From positions 1 to 37,815 of the forward strand of contig CANQRR010000034.1 of assembly GCA_947626285.1 (NCBI GenBank): DNA of 37,815 nucleotides, in the 5' to 3' direction. Both the position numbers and the translations under genes were made by a program. The stretch is from an uncultured Lachnospiraceae bacterium. Its GTDB lineage: Bacteria; Bacillota; Clostridia; Lachnospirales; Lachnospiraceae. Within the stretch, counting starts at the first letter, position 1; each line of letters opens with the position of its first letter. Positions 15,087-24,291 of the stretch are shown here, piece after piece. The notes under the pieces are model-generated. The model was given only the letters and a program-made list of their open reading frames with translations, was not told the DNA's origin and searched no databases.

Positions 15087-16013
15087 TCAGTTCTCCCACA
15101 ATCTCTGCGGATAGAGTCCGTCGTCCTTCAGTTTCTGGATCGCCGCCATGACCGCCGATTTGTCTTCCTTGTAGGTGACGCCGTACCAGTGATCCGCCGT
15201 CTGCATGACTTTCACGTCCGCCTTTCCTTCCTCAAGCAGCTCGCAGACCACGAACGGCAGGAAGTACTCGCTCTTCAGCGGATTCTTTTCCAGGTTCTCG
15301 TCCAGGAATTTCGCGAATCTGGCCTTGAGCTCCTTCAATATGCTCGCCGAAAATCCCCACATATTCATCGACACCGTGCTGCGCGCCGGAATCTGCGTCC
15401 ACGTCGCGCCGTCGTCCTCCGTGTAAGCCGCGCCGTCGCCTCGCTTCTCGATGTGCGTGCGCTCATCCACGCGCAACAGGTTCCCGTCCGCGTCCGTCAC
15501 ACAGACTCCACGCGCCACATGTCCATTCTCCGTCAACGTGTTCTCAATCTGATAACCGACCATCATATAATGATATTTGTCCGGCTCATCCTCCGTCTTT
15601 GTCAGAAAATCGTATGCCATCGCAAACGCGTGACTGCCGTAATAGTCGTCGGCATTGATGACGACCATCGGGCCGTCGATCTCGTCGATGCAGCTCAAGA
15701 CCGCGTGTCCCGTGCCCCAGGGCTTCACCCGGCCCTCCGGCACCGCATAGCCCTCCGGAAGGTTGTGCAGATCCTGGAACACATAGGCCACTTCGATCTG
15801 CCTGCTCAGGCGATCCCCGATCGCCGAACGGAAATCCGCCTCGTTCTCCCTCTTTATGATAAATACGACCTTCTCAAATCCAGCCTTCACGGCGTCGTAG
15901 ATGGAAAAGTCCATGATGATGTGGCCTTCCCTGTCGATCGGGTCAATCTGTTTCAGACCGCCATATCTGCTGCCCATTCCCGCGGCCATCACGACCAGCA
16001 CCGGCTTTTTCAT
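15087..16013 (-). CDS. Sugar-phosphate nucleotidyltransferase
   Basis: A 308-residue protein with the GT-A nucleotidyltransferase fold. Seen: VLVVMAAGMGSRYGGLKQIDPI (about 5-26), where GMGSRYGGLKQ is the nucleotide loop, GTGHAVLSCIDEIDGPMVVINADDYYG with the metal-binding Asp pair, and the central WGFSASIL. It would join a sugar 1-phosphate to NTP (probably UTP). The nucleotide and sugar cannot be read from sequence alone. A GAGGA site precedes the ATG. Its stop lies 113 bases before the kinase start on the same strand. Confidence 0.82.
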   Translation of the reverse strand: MKKPVLVVMAAGMGSRYGGLKQIDPIDREGHIIMDFSIYDAVKAGFEKVVFIIKRENEADFRSAIGDRLSRQIEVAYVFQDLHNLPEGYAVPEGRVKPWGTGHAVLSCIDEIDGPMVVINADDYYGSHAFAMAYDFLTKTEDEPDKYHYMMVGYQIENTLTENGHVARGVCVTDADGNLLRVDERTHIEKRGDGAAYTEDDGATWTQIPARSTVSMNMWGFSASILKELKARFAKFLDENLEKNPLKSEYFLPFVVCELLEEGKADVKVMQTADHWYGVTYKEDKSAVMAAIQKLKDDGLYPQRLWEN

Positions 16014-16091
16014 ATTCTTTCATTCCTCACTTTCTTCTTTATACAACTCTCGCAGGGGATTGGTAATGCCTAAACAGGAAATATATGACGC

Positions 16092-18236
16092 TCATAGTTT
16101 CATCGTCAGCGAAATCCGCTTCTTCTGCAGGTCGACGCCAAGCACCTTGACCTCGACGACATCCCCGACGCTCACGACCTCAAGCGGGTGTTTCACAAAC
16201 TTCTTGCTCGAAAGCTGCGAAATATGCACAAGTCCGTCCTGGTGCACGCCGATGTCGACAAACGCGCCAAAGTCGATGACGTTGCGCACCGTCCCCTTGA
16301 GGATCATACCCTCCTTCAGGTCCTTCATCTCAAGAACGTCCGTGCGCAGGATCGGCTGCGGCATCCCGTCGCGCGGGTCTCGCCCCGGTTTGTTCAGCTC
16401 CTGCACGATGTCGCGCAGCGTCGGCTCGCCGACGCCAAGCTTCTCCGCCATCTTCGCGTAATCGCCGACTCTGACATTCTTCACGCCATGCCCGGCCGCG
16501 AAATCCTCCGCGATCCCAAGCTCCCCGATCAGTTTTTCTGCCGCCTCGTAGCTCTCCGGATGGATGCTCGTCGCGTCAAGCGGATCGTCGCCGCCCGTGA
16601 TGCGCAGGAAGCCCGCGCACTGCTCAAACGCCTTCGGTCCAAGCTTCGGCACCTTCAGAAGCTCCCTGCGGCTGCGGAAGCGTCCGTTCGCCTCGCGGTA
16701 CGCCACGATATTCTTCGCGATCACCTTCGACACGCCGGAGATGTGCTCCATCAGCGGCACGGACGCGGTGTTCAGATCCACGCCGACCCGGTTCACACTG
16801 TCCTCGACAACGCCGTCAAGCGCCTCGCCCAGCTTCTTCTGGTTCATGTCGTGCTGGTACTGACCGACGCCGATCGACTTCGGATCAATTTTCACCAGTT
16901 CCGCCAACGGATCCTGCACCCGGCGCGCGATCGACGCCGCGCTTCGCTGTCCCACGTCAAAATTCGGAAACTCTTCTGTGGCAAGCTTGCTCGCCGAATA
17001 CACGGATGCGCCCGCCTCGTTCGTGATCACATAGGCGACCTTCTGCGGGATCTCCTTCAGAATATCCACGATCACCTGCTCCGACTCGCGCGAAGCCGTT
17101 CCGTTGCCAAGGGAGATCAGCGTCACGCCGTACTTTGCGATCAGCTTCTTCACCGTGTCTTTCGCAGCGCGTATCTTCGCCTCTGTTGTCGGCGCGGTCG
17201 GGTAGACGACCGTCGTGTCAAGCACCTTGCCCGTCGCGTCGACCACGGCCAGTTTACAGCCGGTGCGGAACGCCGGGTCCCAGCCAAGCACGACCTGTCC
17301 CGCGATCGGCGGCTGCATCAGAAGCTGCTCCAGATTCTTGCCGAACACGGCGATCGCCCCATCCTCCGCCTTCTCCGTCAGCGCGGTGCGGATCTCCCGC
17401 TCGATCGCCGGAGCGATCAGACGCTTGTAGCTGTCCTCTATGACTTCCCGAAGCACCGGCGTCGTGTGCGGATTGTCCCGCGTAACGACCTGTTTCTCCA
17501 GATAGCGCAGGATCTGCTCCTGCGGCGCCTCGATCTTCACATTCAATATCTTTTCCTTTTCGCCCCGATTGAGCGCCAGGATCCGGTGTCCCGCCGCCTT
17601 TGAGACAGGCTCCGTATAGTTATAATACATCTCATAGACCGACTCGATGCCCTCTTCCTTCGCCGACGACACAAGCAAACCGTCCTTCTCTGTCATGCCG
17701 CGGATCCGGATGCGATAATCCGCCTCGTCCGAGATCGTCTCCGCCAGAATATCCTTCGCCCCGGCAATCGCGTCCTCCACGGTCAGCACTTCCTTCTCCT
17801 CGGACAGGAAAGCCTCCGCCTCCTTCTCGATCGGGTTCTTTGTCATCTGCAGCAGGATCAGATTCGCAAGCGGCTCCAGTCCCTTTTCCTTCGCCACCGT
17901 CGCCCGCGTTCTGCGCTTCGGGCGATACGGGCGATACAGATCCTCCACGACCACAAGCGTCTGCGCCGCCTCGATCTGCGCGCGCAGCTCATCGCTCAGC
18001 TTGCCCTGCTCCTCGATCGTCGCTATCACCTGCTGCTTTTTCTCTTCCAGATTGCGCAGATAATTCAGCCGCTCAAACAGCTTTCGCAGTACTTCATCGT
18101 TTAACGAGCCTGTCGCCTCCTTGCGGTAACGCGCGATAAACGGGATCGTGTTCCCGTCGTCGATCAACTCCACCGCCGCCTGCGCCTGCCACGGCTTGAT
18201 CTCCAGCTCCTGTGCAAGTGTCTTTACGATATCCAT
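16092..18236 (-). CDS. tex: RNA-binding transcription accessory protein Tex
   Basis: The 714-residue protein has the full Tex layout: an N-terminal helical domain ([36 protein letters not shown] type start), a YqgF-like RNase H fold domain in the middle ([16 protein letters not shown]), helix-hairpin-helix motifs (around [20 protein letters not shown]), and a C-terminal S1 domain (about 635-705, [21 protein letters not shown]). It binds nucleic acid and affects transcription; its exact role is not settled. It has its own promoter at 18300-18328. Confidence 0.96.
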   Translation of the reverse strand: [714 protein letters not shown]

Positions 18237-18299
18237 AGGTGTTTTCCTTTCCTCCGTTTCCCTCTCCCTGTCGCCATGTGAGCCGACCTGAATAGTAAT

Positions 18300-18328
18300 A
18301 TCTTAGCATCGCAGGGGAAAAGCGTCAA
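18300..18328 (-). promoter_or_regulatory. Promoter of tex
   Basis: On the minus strand: -35 TTGACG (18328-18323), 17-base spacer, -10 TAAGAT (18305-18300). It is back-to-back with the plus-strand promoter at 18362-18390. Confidence 0.75.
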
Positions 18329-18361
18329 TTTAAAAATAACGGTCTGGCCCGTTCTCGTCCC

Positions 18362-18390
18362 TTGTCAGATTCTTCCTCCTGTGCTATGAT
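18362..18390 (+). promoter_or_regulatory. Promoter of the plus-strand membrane-protein pair
   Basis: -35 TTGTCA at 18362-18367, 17-base spacer, -10 TATGAT at 18385-18390. The first gene starts at 18469, so the leader is about 70 bases. Confidence 0.7.
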
Positions 18391-18468
18391 ATTACGAAAT
18401 GAAATCGAAAGAAAAAGACCGTTATCTCACAGTCTTTCGTGAGTCGTCGGTCAGGAAAGGAAATAACT

Positions 18469-19017
18469 ATGGACACAGAATACGGTTACTCCTACGGGTA
18501 TTCCAGAAATCCGATGGCGACCGCCGCGGTCGTGCTCGGCGTGATCTCTCTGTTTACCTGTCTGATCTTTTATATTTCCATCCCCTGCGGCGCAATGGCT
18601 CTGCTGTTCGCGATCCTCTCCCGCGGTAAAGAACCGATGCCCGGCAAGAGCCGAACCGGTATCGTCTGCGGAACAGTCGGAATGCTGCTGTCCGCCGCGA
18701 TCACGCTTTTCTCCGTTTGGACGGTGCTGACGAACAGCCAGATGCGCACGTACATGGAGCGCTACCTGCAGTACTATCTGGGCGATTCTTCCTTTGACCT
18801 GGACCAGGAGTTGGCGACGATGTTCCCCGCGCTGAAGGATGTGCTCGGAATCGACGATTCGGAGATAAATGAATCGTCCCCAGCGGATGGTTCGGATAGT
18901 CACATCAAAGAACTGCTTCCGGCAGATGACGCGGAGGAAAAAAATAAAACAGACGACGCTGTCCGGGACAATACACCGTCCAGACAGCTTCCGAGTGGGA
19001 AGGGTGATTTTATATGA
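18469..19017 (+). CDS. DUF4190-like membrane protein
   Basis: A 182-residue protein with a short Tyr-rich N terminus, then two membrane helices (about 18-48 and 60-82) with NPMATAAVVLGVISL and SRTGIVCGTVGMLLSAAI. This AxxAxVLGxISL / GKxxAxxGxxxG pattern is that of DUF4190-type proteins of unknown function. The C-terminal half is acidic and probably outside the membrane. I chose the ATG at 18469 because AGGAAAGG lies 8 bases upstream. It overlaps the next gene by ATGA. Confidence 0.7.
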   Translation: MDTEYGYSYGYSRNPMATAAVVLGVISLFTCLIFYISIPCGAMALLFAILSRGKEPMPGKSRTGIVCGTVGMLLSAAITLFSVWTVLTNSQMRTYMERYLQYYLGDSSFDLDQELATMFPALKDVLGIDDSEINESSPADGSDSHIKELLPADDAEEKNKTDDAVRDNTPSRQLPSGKGDFI

Positions 19018-19724
19018 TAAATCAGTCGAAAATACGCGAATTAAAAGAGCAGGCGCGCACATTGCTGATGGGGAAGCGCGGCTTTTTCGCGCTTGTCAGC
19101 TTTCTGGTGTCCATGGTCTATCTCGCGGCTTCCTATATCCTGAATTCCGCGTTTCCCGTCGCCGGCGGGATCATGAACCTCGTGCTCGGACTGGCGGGTT
19201 CCCTGCTTGTCAACATTCTGTACTATCTCTTCTGCGCCGGACAGTCTGAAGTTTACCTCTGTCTCTGCCGTGGCAGAGAGATGAAGCTCGGGCAGCTCAC
19301 CGCCCCATTCTCCATGCACCCGGAAGCCGTCGCGGTATTCGCGGCTGTGCAGTTCGTGATCCAGACCGCGTTTATAAATCTTGCGCTCTGGCTCCTTTCC
19401 GGGACGCCCGATGTCAAATGGGCAGAACGGCTCCCAATGTACGCTGTCTTTCTCGTCCTTCTGATCATCACAGTCCGGATCGAACTTGGTCTCTCTATGG
19501 TCTTTTTCCTGTACTGCGACGATCCCCAGAAATCCGGCACACAACTCATGCGGGAGAGTTTTCGGCTCATGCGGGGAAACCTCGGACGTTTTCTCTACCT
19601 GATGCTCTCATTCGTCGGCATACTTCTGCTTGGCCTGCTTTCCGGCGGCATCGGGCTGCTGTTCGCGCTGCCGTACCTGAACACGACGCAGGCGTTATTT
19701 TACCTGAATTTAAAGGAGGGGTGA
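19014..19724 (+). CDS. DUF975-family membrane protein
   Basis: A 236-residue protein with about five or six membrane helices. It starts with the amphipathic MINQSKIRELKEQARTLLMG and ends near the membrane-embedded glycine-rich GILLLGLLSGGIGLLFALPY and TTQALFYLNLKEG, as in DUF975 proteins. The function is unknown. The ATGA overlap with the upstream gene indicates coupled translation, so the two probably act together. It ends at the terminator at 19714-19733. Confidence 0.75.
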   Translation: MINQSKIRELKEQARTLLMGKRGFFALVSFLVSMVYLAASYILNSAFPVAGGIMNLVLGLAGSLLVNILYYLFCAGQSEVYLCLCRGREMKLGQLTAPFSMHPEAVAVFAAVQFVIQTAFINLALWLLSGTPDVKWAERLPMYAVFLVLLIITVRIELGLSMVFFLYCDDPQKSGTQLMRESFRLMRGNLGRFLYLMLSFVGILLLGLLSGGIGLLFALPYLNTTQALFYLNLKEG

Positions 19725-19733
19725 TCCCCTCCT
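19714..19733 (+). terminator. Hairpin terminator shared by convergent genes
   Basis: The arms AGGAGGGG and CCCCTCCT form a perfect eight-base pair around the TGA stop codon of the DUF975 gene, followed by CTTTGT. Reading from the other side it is followed by TTTAAATT, so it may also end the LtaS-family transcript. The T-tracts are short. Confidence 0.6.
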
Positions 19734-19787
19734 CTTTGTATACAAAGTCCATAGAAAAGCATCCGGAAACGGCGCGCGCCTGAAGCT

Positions 19788-21671
19788 TTAGCGATAATAC
19801 GCCGAATCCCTTCCCGAGTCAAACATCGCATTGTATTCGATCTTTCGATACTCATCGATCCATTCCGACGCTTCTGTCTTTTCATCCATACTGTGCCAGA
19901 CGCCGTCGGTCGTCATATATCCGAAGGCGTTGATCGCAGGCACATACTGCCGCATATCCAGAAGAAAATTCGTGTACGCAGAGCCCTGAATTCCTGCCGC
20001 GTCCAGCAGAAGCGCGCCCAGATAATTGGCGCTCAGATCCGTCTCCTGCTGCGCGATTCCGGTGTCATAGTTTGCCCAGATGAGATAAGGCGTGACGTAC
20101 TTCTTCTGCATCTCCTGCAACGTGAGCTCATCCTCAGATTTCCCCAGAACAGACTCCCGCCACTCCCGATCAAGCGAGGGCTGATGGTCTCCGAAGATAC
20201 AGAGAATGACCGGCTCGTCCACACTCTCAAAATAAGAGATCAGCTCTTCGATCGCTTTATCGCTCTCCCTCATCAAGGTCAGGTATGTGGTAAGATCCGT
20301 ATACTTCTCCCACCCCTCCTTCGTCTGGATCAGCTGCTGCCCCTCCATGTCTTCTATCTCATAACCGCCGTGATTCTGCATCGTCACGTTAAAGAGAAAC
20401 TGCTGTCGTCCCCGATTCTCCTCGTACAGTTCGATCAGCTTCTCAAAATTGCAGGCATCGCTGATGCGGTTTCGGATGCGAACCGGATTCTCCACGTCCT
20501 TCTTCCCCAGAAAACGCTCAAAGCCGAACTCATTATAAACGCTCTGCCGATTCCAGTTTTTCTTGTTCGCCGGATGAAACGCAGTCCGCAGATACCCGTC
20601 CTCCTCAAGGATCGAGGCCAGATTCCCCACATTTTTCATACTGTAGCTCTGATACGGAAGAATTCCAACCGATGGCAAAAATCCCATGCTGTTTCCCGTC
20701 AGAAATTCGAACTCCGAATTTGCCGTGTTCCCGCCAAGGACAGAGACATAGCAGTTTCCCCGGTAGAGATAGTCCGTTCTCGCGTACCAGTTCTCAAGGT
20801 ACTCCTCCGGAACCTCAAAATCCCCCATGGCCCGCAGGTCGCTGAACGCCTCGACCATGACGGCGATGATCATCGGACGGACCGCGCTGTCTTCGCTTTC
20901 CACCGGATCGTAGCTCTCCAGAAGCTCATTCGTGCTCTCCCTGTCGTATCCCTCCGGCTTCGCCACCTGCATCCTCTGCGTGAGATCCGCAAAGCTCAGA
21001 ACAGCCCCGGCCTTGTTGTACGCCTTCTGCACGTCCCACAGCTTCGTGCGGATGCCACAGGTCTCCCCGATGTTTACCTGTAAAAGAAAAGCCATGCAGG
21101 CAACCACGAACAGCTCCCTCAGACCCAGTCCGATCAGTCGTTTCTTTCCATGAGCCGCAGGTTTCCGCGGAGAAACGCACAAAAACACGATACAGGCAAG
21201 ACACAAAAGCGCCCCGAAAACGATCTTTTTCGTGGGCGTAAACTCATAGCCTCCCGCGACCTGCAACGCCGTCCCGACAGAAAAAATATCCGTCGGCATA
21301 AGCGGATTTCCCCGGAAGATCGCCAGGTAATGGTTCATCGCCCCGAACAGAAAGCCAGCGATCCAGAACAGGCCTATGGCAACGCGCTTCCACGGCAGAA
21401 TGCAGAAAAGGAGCAGAAAAAGAACGGCAAGATAAAGAATGTTTTCCGCGATTCGCCGAAACGGCATGCTTCTGAGCGCATCGTTGGATACGAATTCGAT
21501 CAGAAAAAAGCTGACGATCGGAGTGACCGCCGCCAGCAGATCGGTCATATCCGGGATTCTGCCGGTTTTCTCACTCTCCTCATGCGCTTTTTTTAAACTT
21601 ATCCGTCCAAACAGTCCTGACGCCGCCCAGAGGGCGGCGCAGAGAAAAACGAAAAAAAGAGTGATCAGCAT
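19788..21671 (-). CDS. LtaS-family (lipoteichoic acid synthase-like) sulfatase-fold membrane enzyme
   Basis: A 627-residue protein with about five N-terminal membrane helices (to about residue 200) and an extracellular sulfatase-fold domain (about 265-570). Catalytic and metal residues of the family are present: Glu274 in MVEAFSD, the nucleophile Thr316 in GGNTANSEFE, AFHPANKKNWNR, and FGDHQPS for the Asp/His ligands. Such enzymes transfer glycerol phosphate or similar groups onto surface polymers; the exact reaction is not known here. The start overlaps the stop of the upstream gene (TGATG), with GGAGGAGG inside that gene's end, so it is translationally coupled to the ApgM-like gene. Confidence 0.9.
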   Translation of the reverse strand: MLITLFFVFLCAALWAASGLFGRISLKKAHEESEKTGRIPDMTDLLAAVTPIVSFFLIEFVSNDALRSMPFRRIAENILYLAVLFLLLFCILPWKRVAIGLFWIAGFLFGAMNHYLAIFRGNPLMPTDIFSVGTALQVAGGYEFTPTKKIVFGALLCLACIVFLCVSPRKPAAHGKKRLIGLGLRELFVVACMAFLLQVNIGETCGIRTKLWDVQKAYNKAGAVLSFADLTQRMQVAKPEGYDRESTNELLESYDPVESEDSAVRPMIIAVMVEAFSDLRAMGDFEVPEEYLENWYARTDYLYRGNCYVSVLGGNTANSEFEFLTGNSMGFLPSVGILPYQSYSMKNVGNLASILEEDGYLRTAFHPANKKNWNRQSVYNEFGFERFLGKKDVENPVRIRNRISDACNFEKLIELYEENRGRQQFLFNVTMQNHGGYEIEDMEGQQLIQTKEGWEKYTDLTTYLTLMRESDKAIEELISYFESVDEPVILCIFGDHQPSLDREWRESVLGKSEDELTLQEMQKKYVTPYLIWANYDTGIAQQETDLSANYLGALLLDAAGIQGSAYTNFLLDMRQYVPAINAFGYMTTDGVWHSMDEKTEASEWIDEYRKIEYNAMFDSGRDSAYYR

Positions 21672-22876
21672 CAGACTTCCTCCTCCAGCAGCACACGCAT
21701 CATCCGGAAGCCCTCTTCCCGGAGAATACCGCCCTCACGCGCGGACGTCTCCCCGTAAGGCCTGCCGTCGCCGAGCTTCTTCGTGCTGTCGTACAGCAGA
21801 TACGGCACAGGATCCGCCGTATGCGTCCGGATGCGAATCGGCGTCGGATGATCCGGCAGCACCAACAGACGATACGGCTCGCCCGAAGCGTCCATCTGCT
21901 CCGTGACGATCTTGAGCACTCTGGTGTCCAGGTTCTCGATCGCCCTGCGCTTGCGCTCCAGGCTTCCCTGGTGTCCCATCTCGTCGGATGCTTCCAAATG
22001 AATGTAGGCAAAATCCGCGCCCTCTTTTAAGACCGCGTTCACGGCTGCCTGCGCCTTGCCCTCGTAATTCGTATTCAATCCGCCGTTGGCTCCCGGCACC
22101 TGGATCACGCGCATGCCGGCTCCGACCGCGATTCCCTTCAACAGGTCGACCGCCGAGATCATCGCGCCCTTCTTGCCATATTCCTCCTCAAAGGACGTCA
22201 GCAGCGGCTTCGTGCCGGCGCCCCAGAACCAGCAGCTGTTCGCGGGGTTCAGACCCTTCGCCCTGCGCTCCTGGTTGATCGGATGCTGGTCGAGAATCTC
22301 AAAGCTGCGCTTCATCATCGCGCTCAGCACCTCGTTCTTCGGAAGGTACTGCCCGATCACCTCGGTGAGGTGGTCATGCGGAGCGTCCAGCTCCTCCACG
22401 CGCCCATTCGCCCAAATCACACAGTGACGGTAGCTCGTCCCCACATAAAACTGATAGGTCTCATTCTCCAGCTCTTTTCGCACCGCTTCCAAAAGAATCG
22501 CCGCGTCCTCCGTGCTGATCTCGCCCGAACTGTGATCCAGGATGCGCTTCTCCTCAAACGGCTCCTCCTCGGAGAGTGTCACCAGATTACAGCGCAGCGC
22601 GACGTCCGTATCCTTCATCGGCACGCCGATGGAGAGCGCTTCCAATGGAGAACGCCCCGTGTAATAGCGCTTCGGGTCGTAGCCAAGCACCGCCAGGTTC
22701 GCCGTATCGCTGCCCGGGCTCATCCCTTCCGGGATCGTGCGCAGCATCCCGACTTCGCCTGTCTTCGCAAGCCGGTCCATCACAGGCGTGTCCGCCGCCT
22801 CAAGTATCGTGCGCCCGCCCAGTGCCTCCTGCGGTTCATCCGCCATTCCGTCTCCCAAAACTACCAGATATTTCAT
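21671..22876 (-). CDS. ApgM-type phosphoglycerate mutase-like protein, proposed homoserine kinase
   Basis: A 401-residue alkaline-phosphatase-fold protein. Seen: VVLGDGMADEP (metal Asp9), SPGSDTANLAVLGYDP with Ser56 as nucleophile, GAGTKP, and LLVLPDHPTPI with metal Asp/His. This is the ApgM family (cofactor-independent phosphoglycerate mutase, archaeal type). Members next to hom in genomes without thrB have been proposed to be homoserine kinases (TIGR02535). Here it lies 115 bases after homoserine dehydrogenase and no ThrB is in the window, so homoserine kinase is the better guess, but mutase activity is not excluded. Confidence 0.85.
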   Translation of the reverse strand: MKYLVVLGDGMADEPQEALGGRTILEAADTPVMDRLAKTGEVGMLRTIPEGMSPGSDTANLAVLGYDPKRYYTGRSPLEALSIGVPMKDTDVALRCNLVTLSEEEPFEEKRILDHSSGEISTEDAAILLEAVRKELENETYQFYVGTSYRHCVIWANGRVEELDAPHDHLTEVIGQYLPKNEVLSAMMKRSFEILDQHPINQERRAKGLNPANSCWFWGAGTKPLLTSFEEEYGKKGAMISAVDLLKGIAVGAGMRVIQVPGANGGLNTNYEGKAQAAVNAVLKEGADFAYIHLEASDEMGHQGSLERKRRAIENLDTRVLKIVTEQMDASGEPYRLLVLPDHPTPIRIRTHTADPVPYLLYDSTKKLGDGRPYGETSAREGGILREEGFRMMRVLLEEEV

Positions 22877-22991
22877 ACCTCATTACCCAAAAGATACGGA
22901 CACGCTTCTGCCCACTTCCTGTACAGGAATAGGCCTTTTGTCATGTCCGTAAATTCCTTTCTTTTTATCGATCTGCTGCATTTATGCGCTT

Positions 22992-24206
22992 TTATTTCAC
23001 ACGGATGCGGATCATGCTCAGGATCCCATCCACCTGCGACGCGCGGGACTCGTACTCCGCCTCCGTCATCACCTCGGTGATAAAGCCGTACTCTCCGTCG
23101 ACCCCGGCGTCCACCACCTCGATCGGTCCGAAGATCGCCTCCATCTTCTGGCGCTGCGACGCGTCGCCCGGCACGCGGACGAAGAACGGCTTCTCTGTGT
23201 TGGAGACGTCCTTCAGCTTCTGTTTCTCCGGCTTCCAGTCGGAGACCACTCCGGTCCCCAGCACCTGCGCCGCCTCGATGACGTCCGCCGCCACCGCGCT
23301 GGCCGTCGCCTCCTTACCCGCGCCCTGCCCGTAGAACATCGCGTCGCCAAGCATGTTGCCGTGCACAAAGATCGCGTTGAACACGCCGCTCACGCTGTAG
23401 AGCGGGTCTTCCTTGTCCACAAGATACGGCGCGACCATCGCCATCACCTCGTCGCCCTCGCGGCTGCTGTAGGCCAGAAGCTTGATCGTCTTCTCCATCG
23501 CGCGCGCATATTTGATATCCGCCGACGTGATCTTCGTGATCCCTTCCATATAGATATCGGTGAAGTCCACCCGCTTCCCGTAGGCAAGCGAAGAGAGGAT
23601 CGCGATCTTCCGGCAGGCGTCGTGTCCCTCGATATCCGCCTCCGGGTTGCGCTCCGCATAACCCTTCTGCTGCGCGTCGCGAAGCACATCGTCAAACTCC
23701 AGCCCTTCGTCGATCATCTTCGTCAGAATATAGTTCGTCGTTCCGTTCAGGATGCCCGTGATCTCGTCGATCACATCCGCGGTCAGGGACGTGCGAAGCG
23801 GACGGATGATCGGAATCCCGCCGCCGCAGCTCGCCTCGAAGAGATAGCTCGCGTGATTCTCGTGCGCAAGCTTCTGAAGCTCCGTGCCGTGCCGCGCCAC
23901 CAGCTCCTTGTTGGACGTGCAGACACTCTTGCCCGCCTCCAGCGCTTTCTTCGAAAATGTGAACGCCGGCTCCGTGCCGCCCATCACTTCGACCACGACC
24001 TTGACCTCCGGGTCGTTCACGATAATGTCATAATCGTGGACGATCCGATCCTGGATCGGATCTCCCGGGAAGTCCCGCAGATCCAGCACGTACTTCACGC
24101 GCAGATCCACGCCGGCCTTCTCCAAAATGCTGTCGTGGTTCGTCTCGATCACCTTCACCACGCCGGAACCCACAGTCCCGTAGCCCAAAACCGCAACCTG
24201 TACCAT
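22992..24206 (-). CDS. hom: Homoserine dehydrogenase
   Basis: A 404-residue oxidoreductase that turns aspartate semialdehyde into homoserine using NAD(P)H. Seen: VAVLGYGTVGSGVV (about 4-17), TSNKELVARHG, EASCGGGIPIIRPLR, GILNGTTNYIL and GYAERNPEADIEGHDA, all conserved; a C-terminal ACT domain (about 325-404) suggests threonine feedback. I chose the ATG at 24206 (MVQVAVLG) because GGAG lies 9 bases upstream; an ATG 15 bases earlier has its purine-rich site too close. The gene follows an ACT-domain protein on the same strand. Confidence 0.95.
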   Translation of the reverse strand: MVQVAVLGYGTVGSGVVKVIETNHDSILEKAGVDLRVKYVLDLRDFPGDPIQDRIVHDYDIIVNDPEVKVVVEVMGGTEPAFTFSKKALEAGKSVCTSNKELVARHGTELQKLAHENHASYLFEASCGGGIPIIRPLRTSLTADVIDEITGILNGTTNYILTKMIDEGLEFDDVLRDAQQKGYAERNPEADIEGHDACRKIAILSSLAYGKRVDFTDIYMEGITKITSADIKYARAMEKTIKLLAYSSREGDEVMAMVAPYLVDKEDPLYSVSGVFNAIFVHGNMLGDAMFYGQGAGKEATASAVAADVIEAAQVLGTGVVSDWKPEKQKLKDVSNTEKPFFVRVPGDASQRQKMEAIFGPIEVVDAGVDGEYGFITEVMTEAEYESRASQVDGILSMIRIRVK

Positions 24207-24291
24207 AGTATTATTCTCCATCCCTTCTATTTCTCTCCGGCAGCTTTCCTGTTTCAGCCGCCGCATCCTTCTGTTTCGTCTTTGACCTGCT

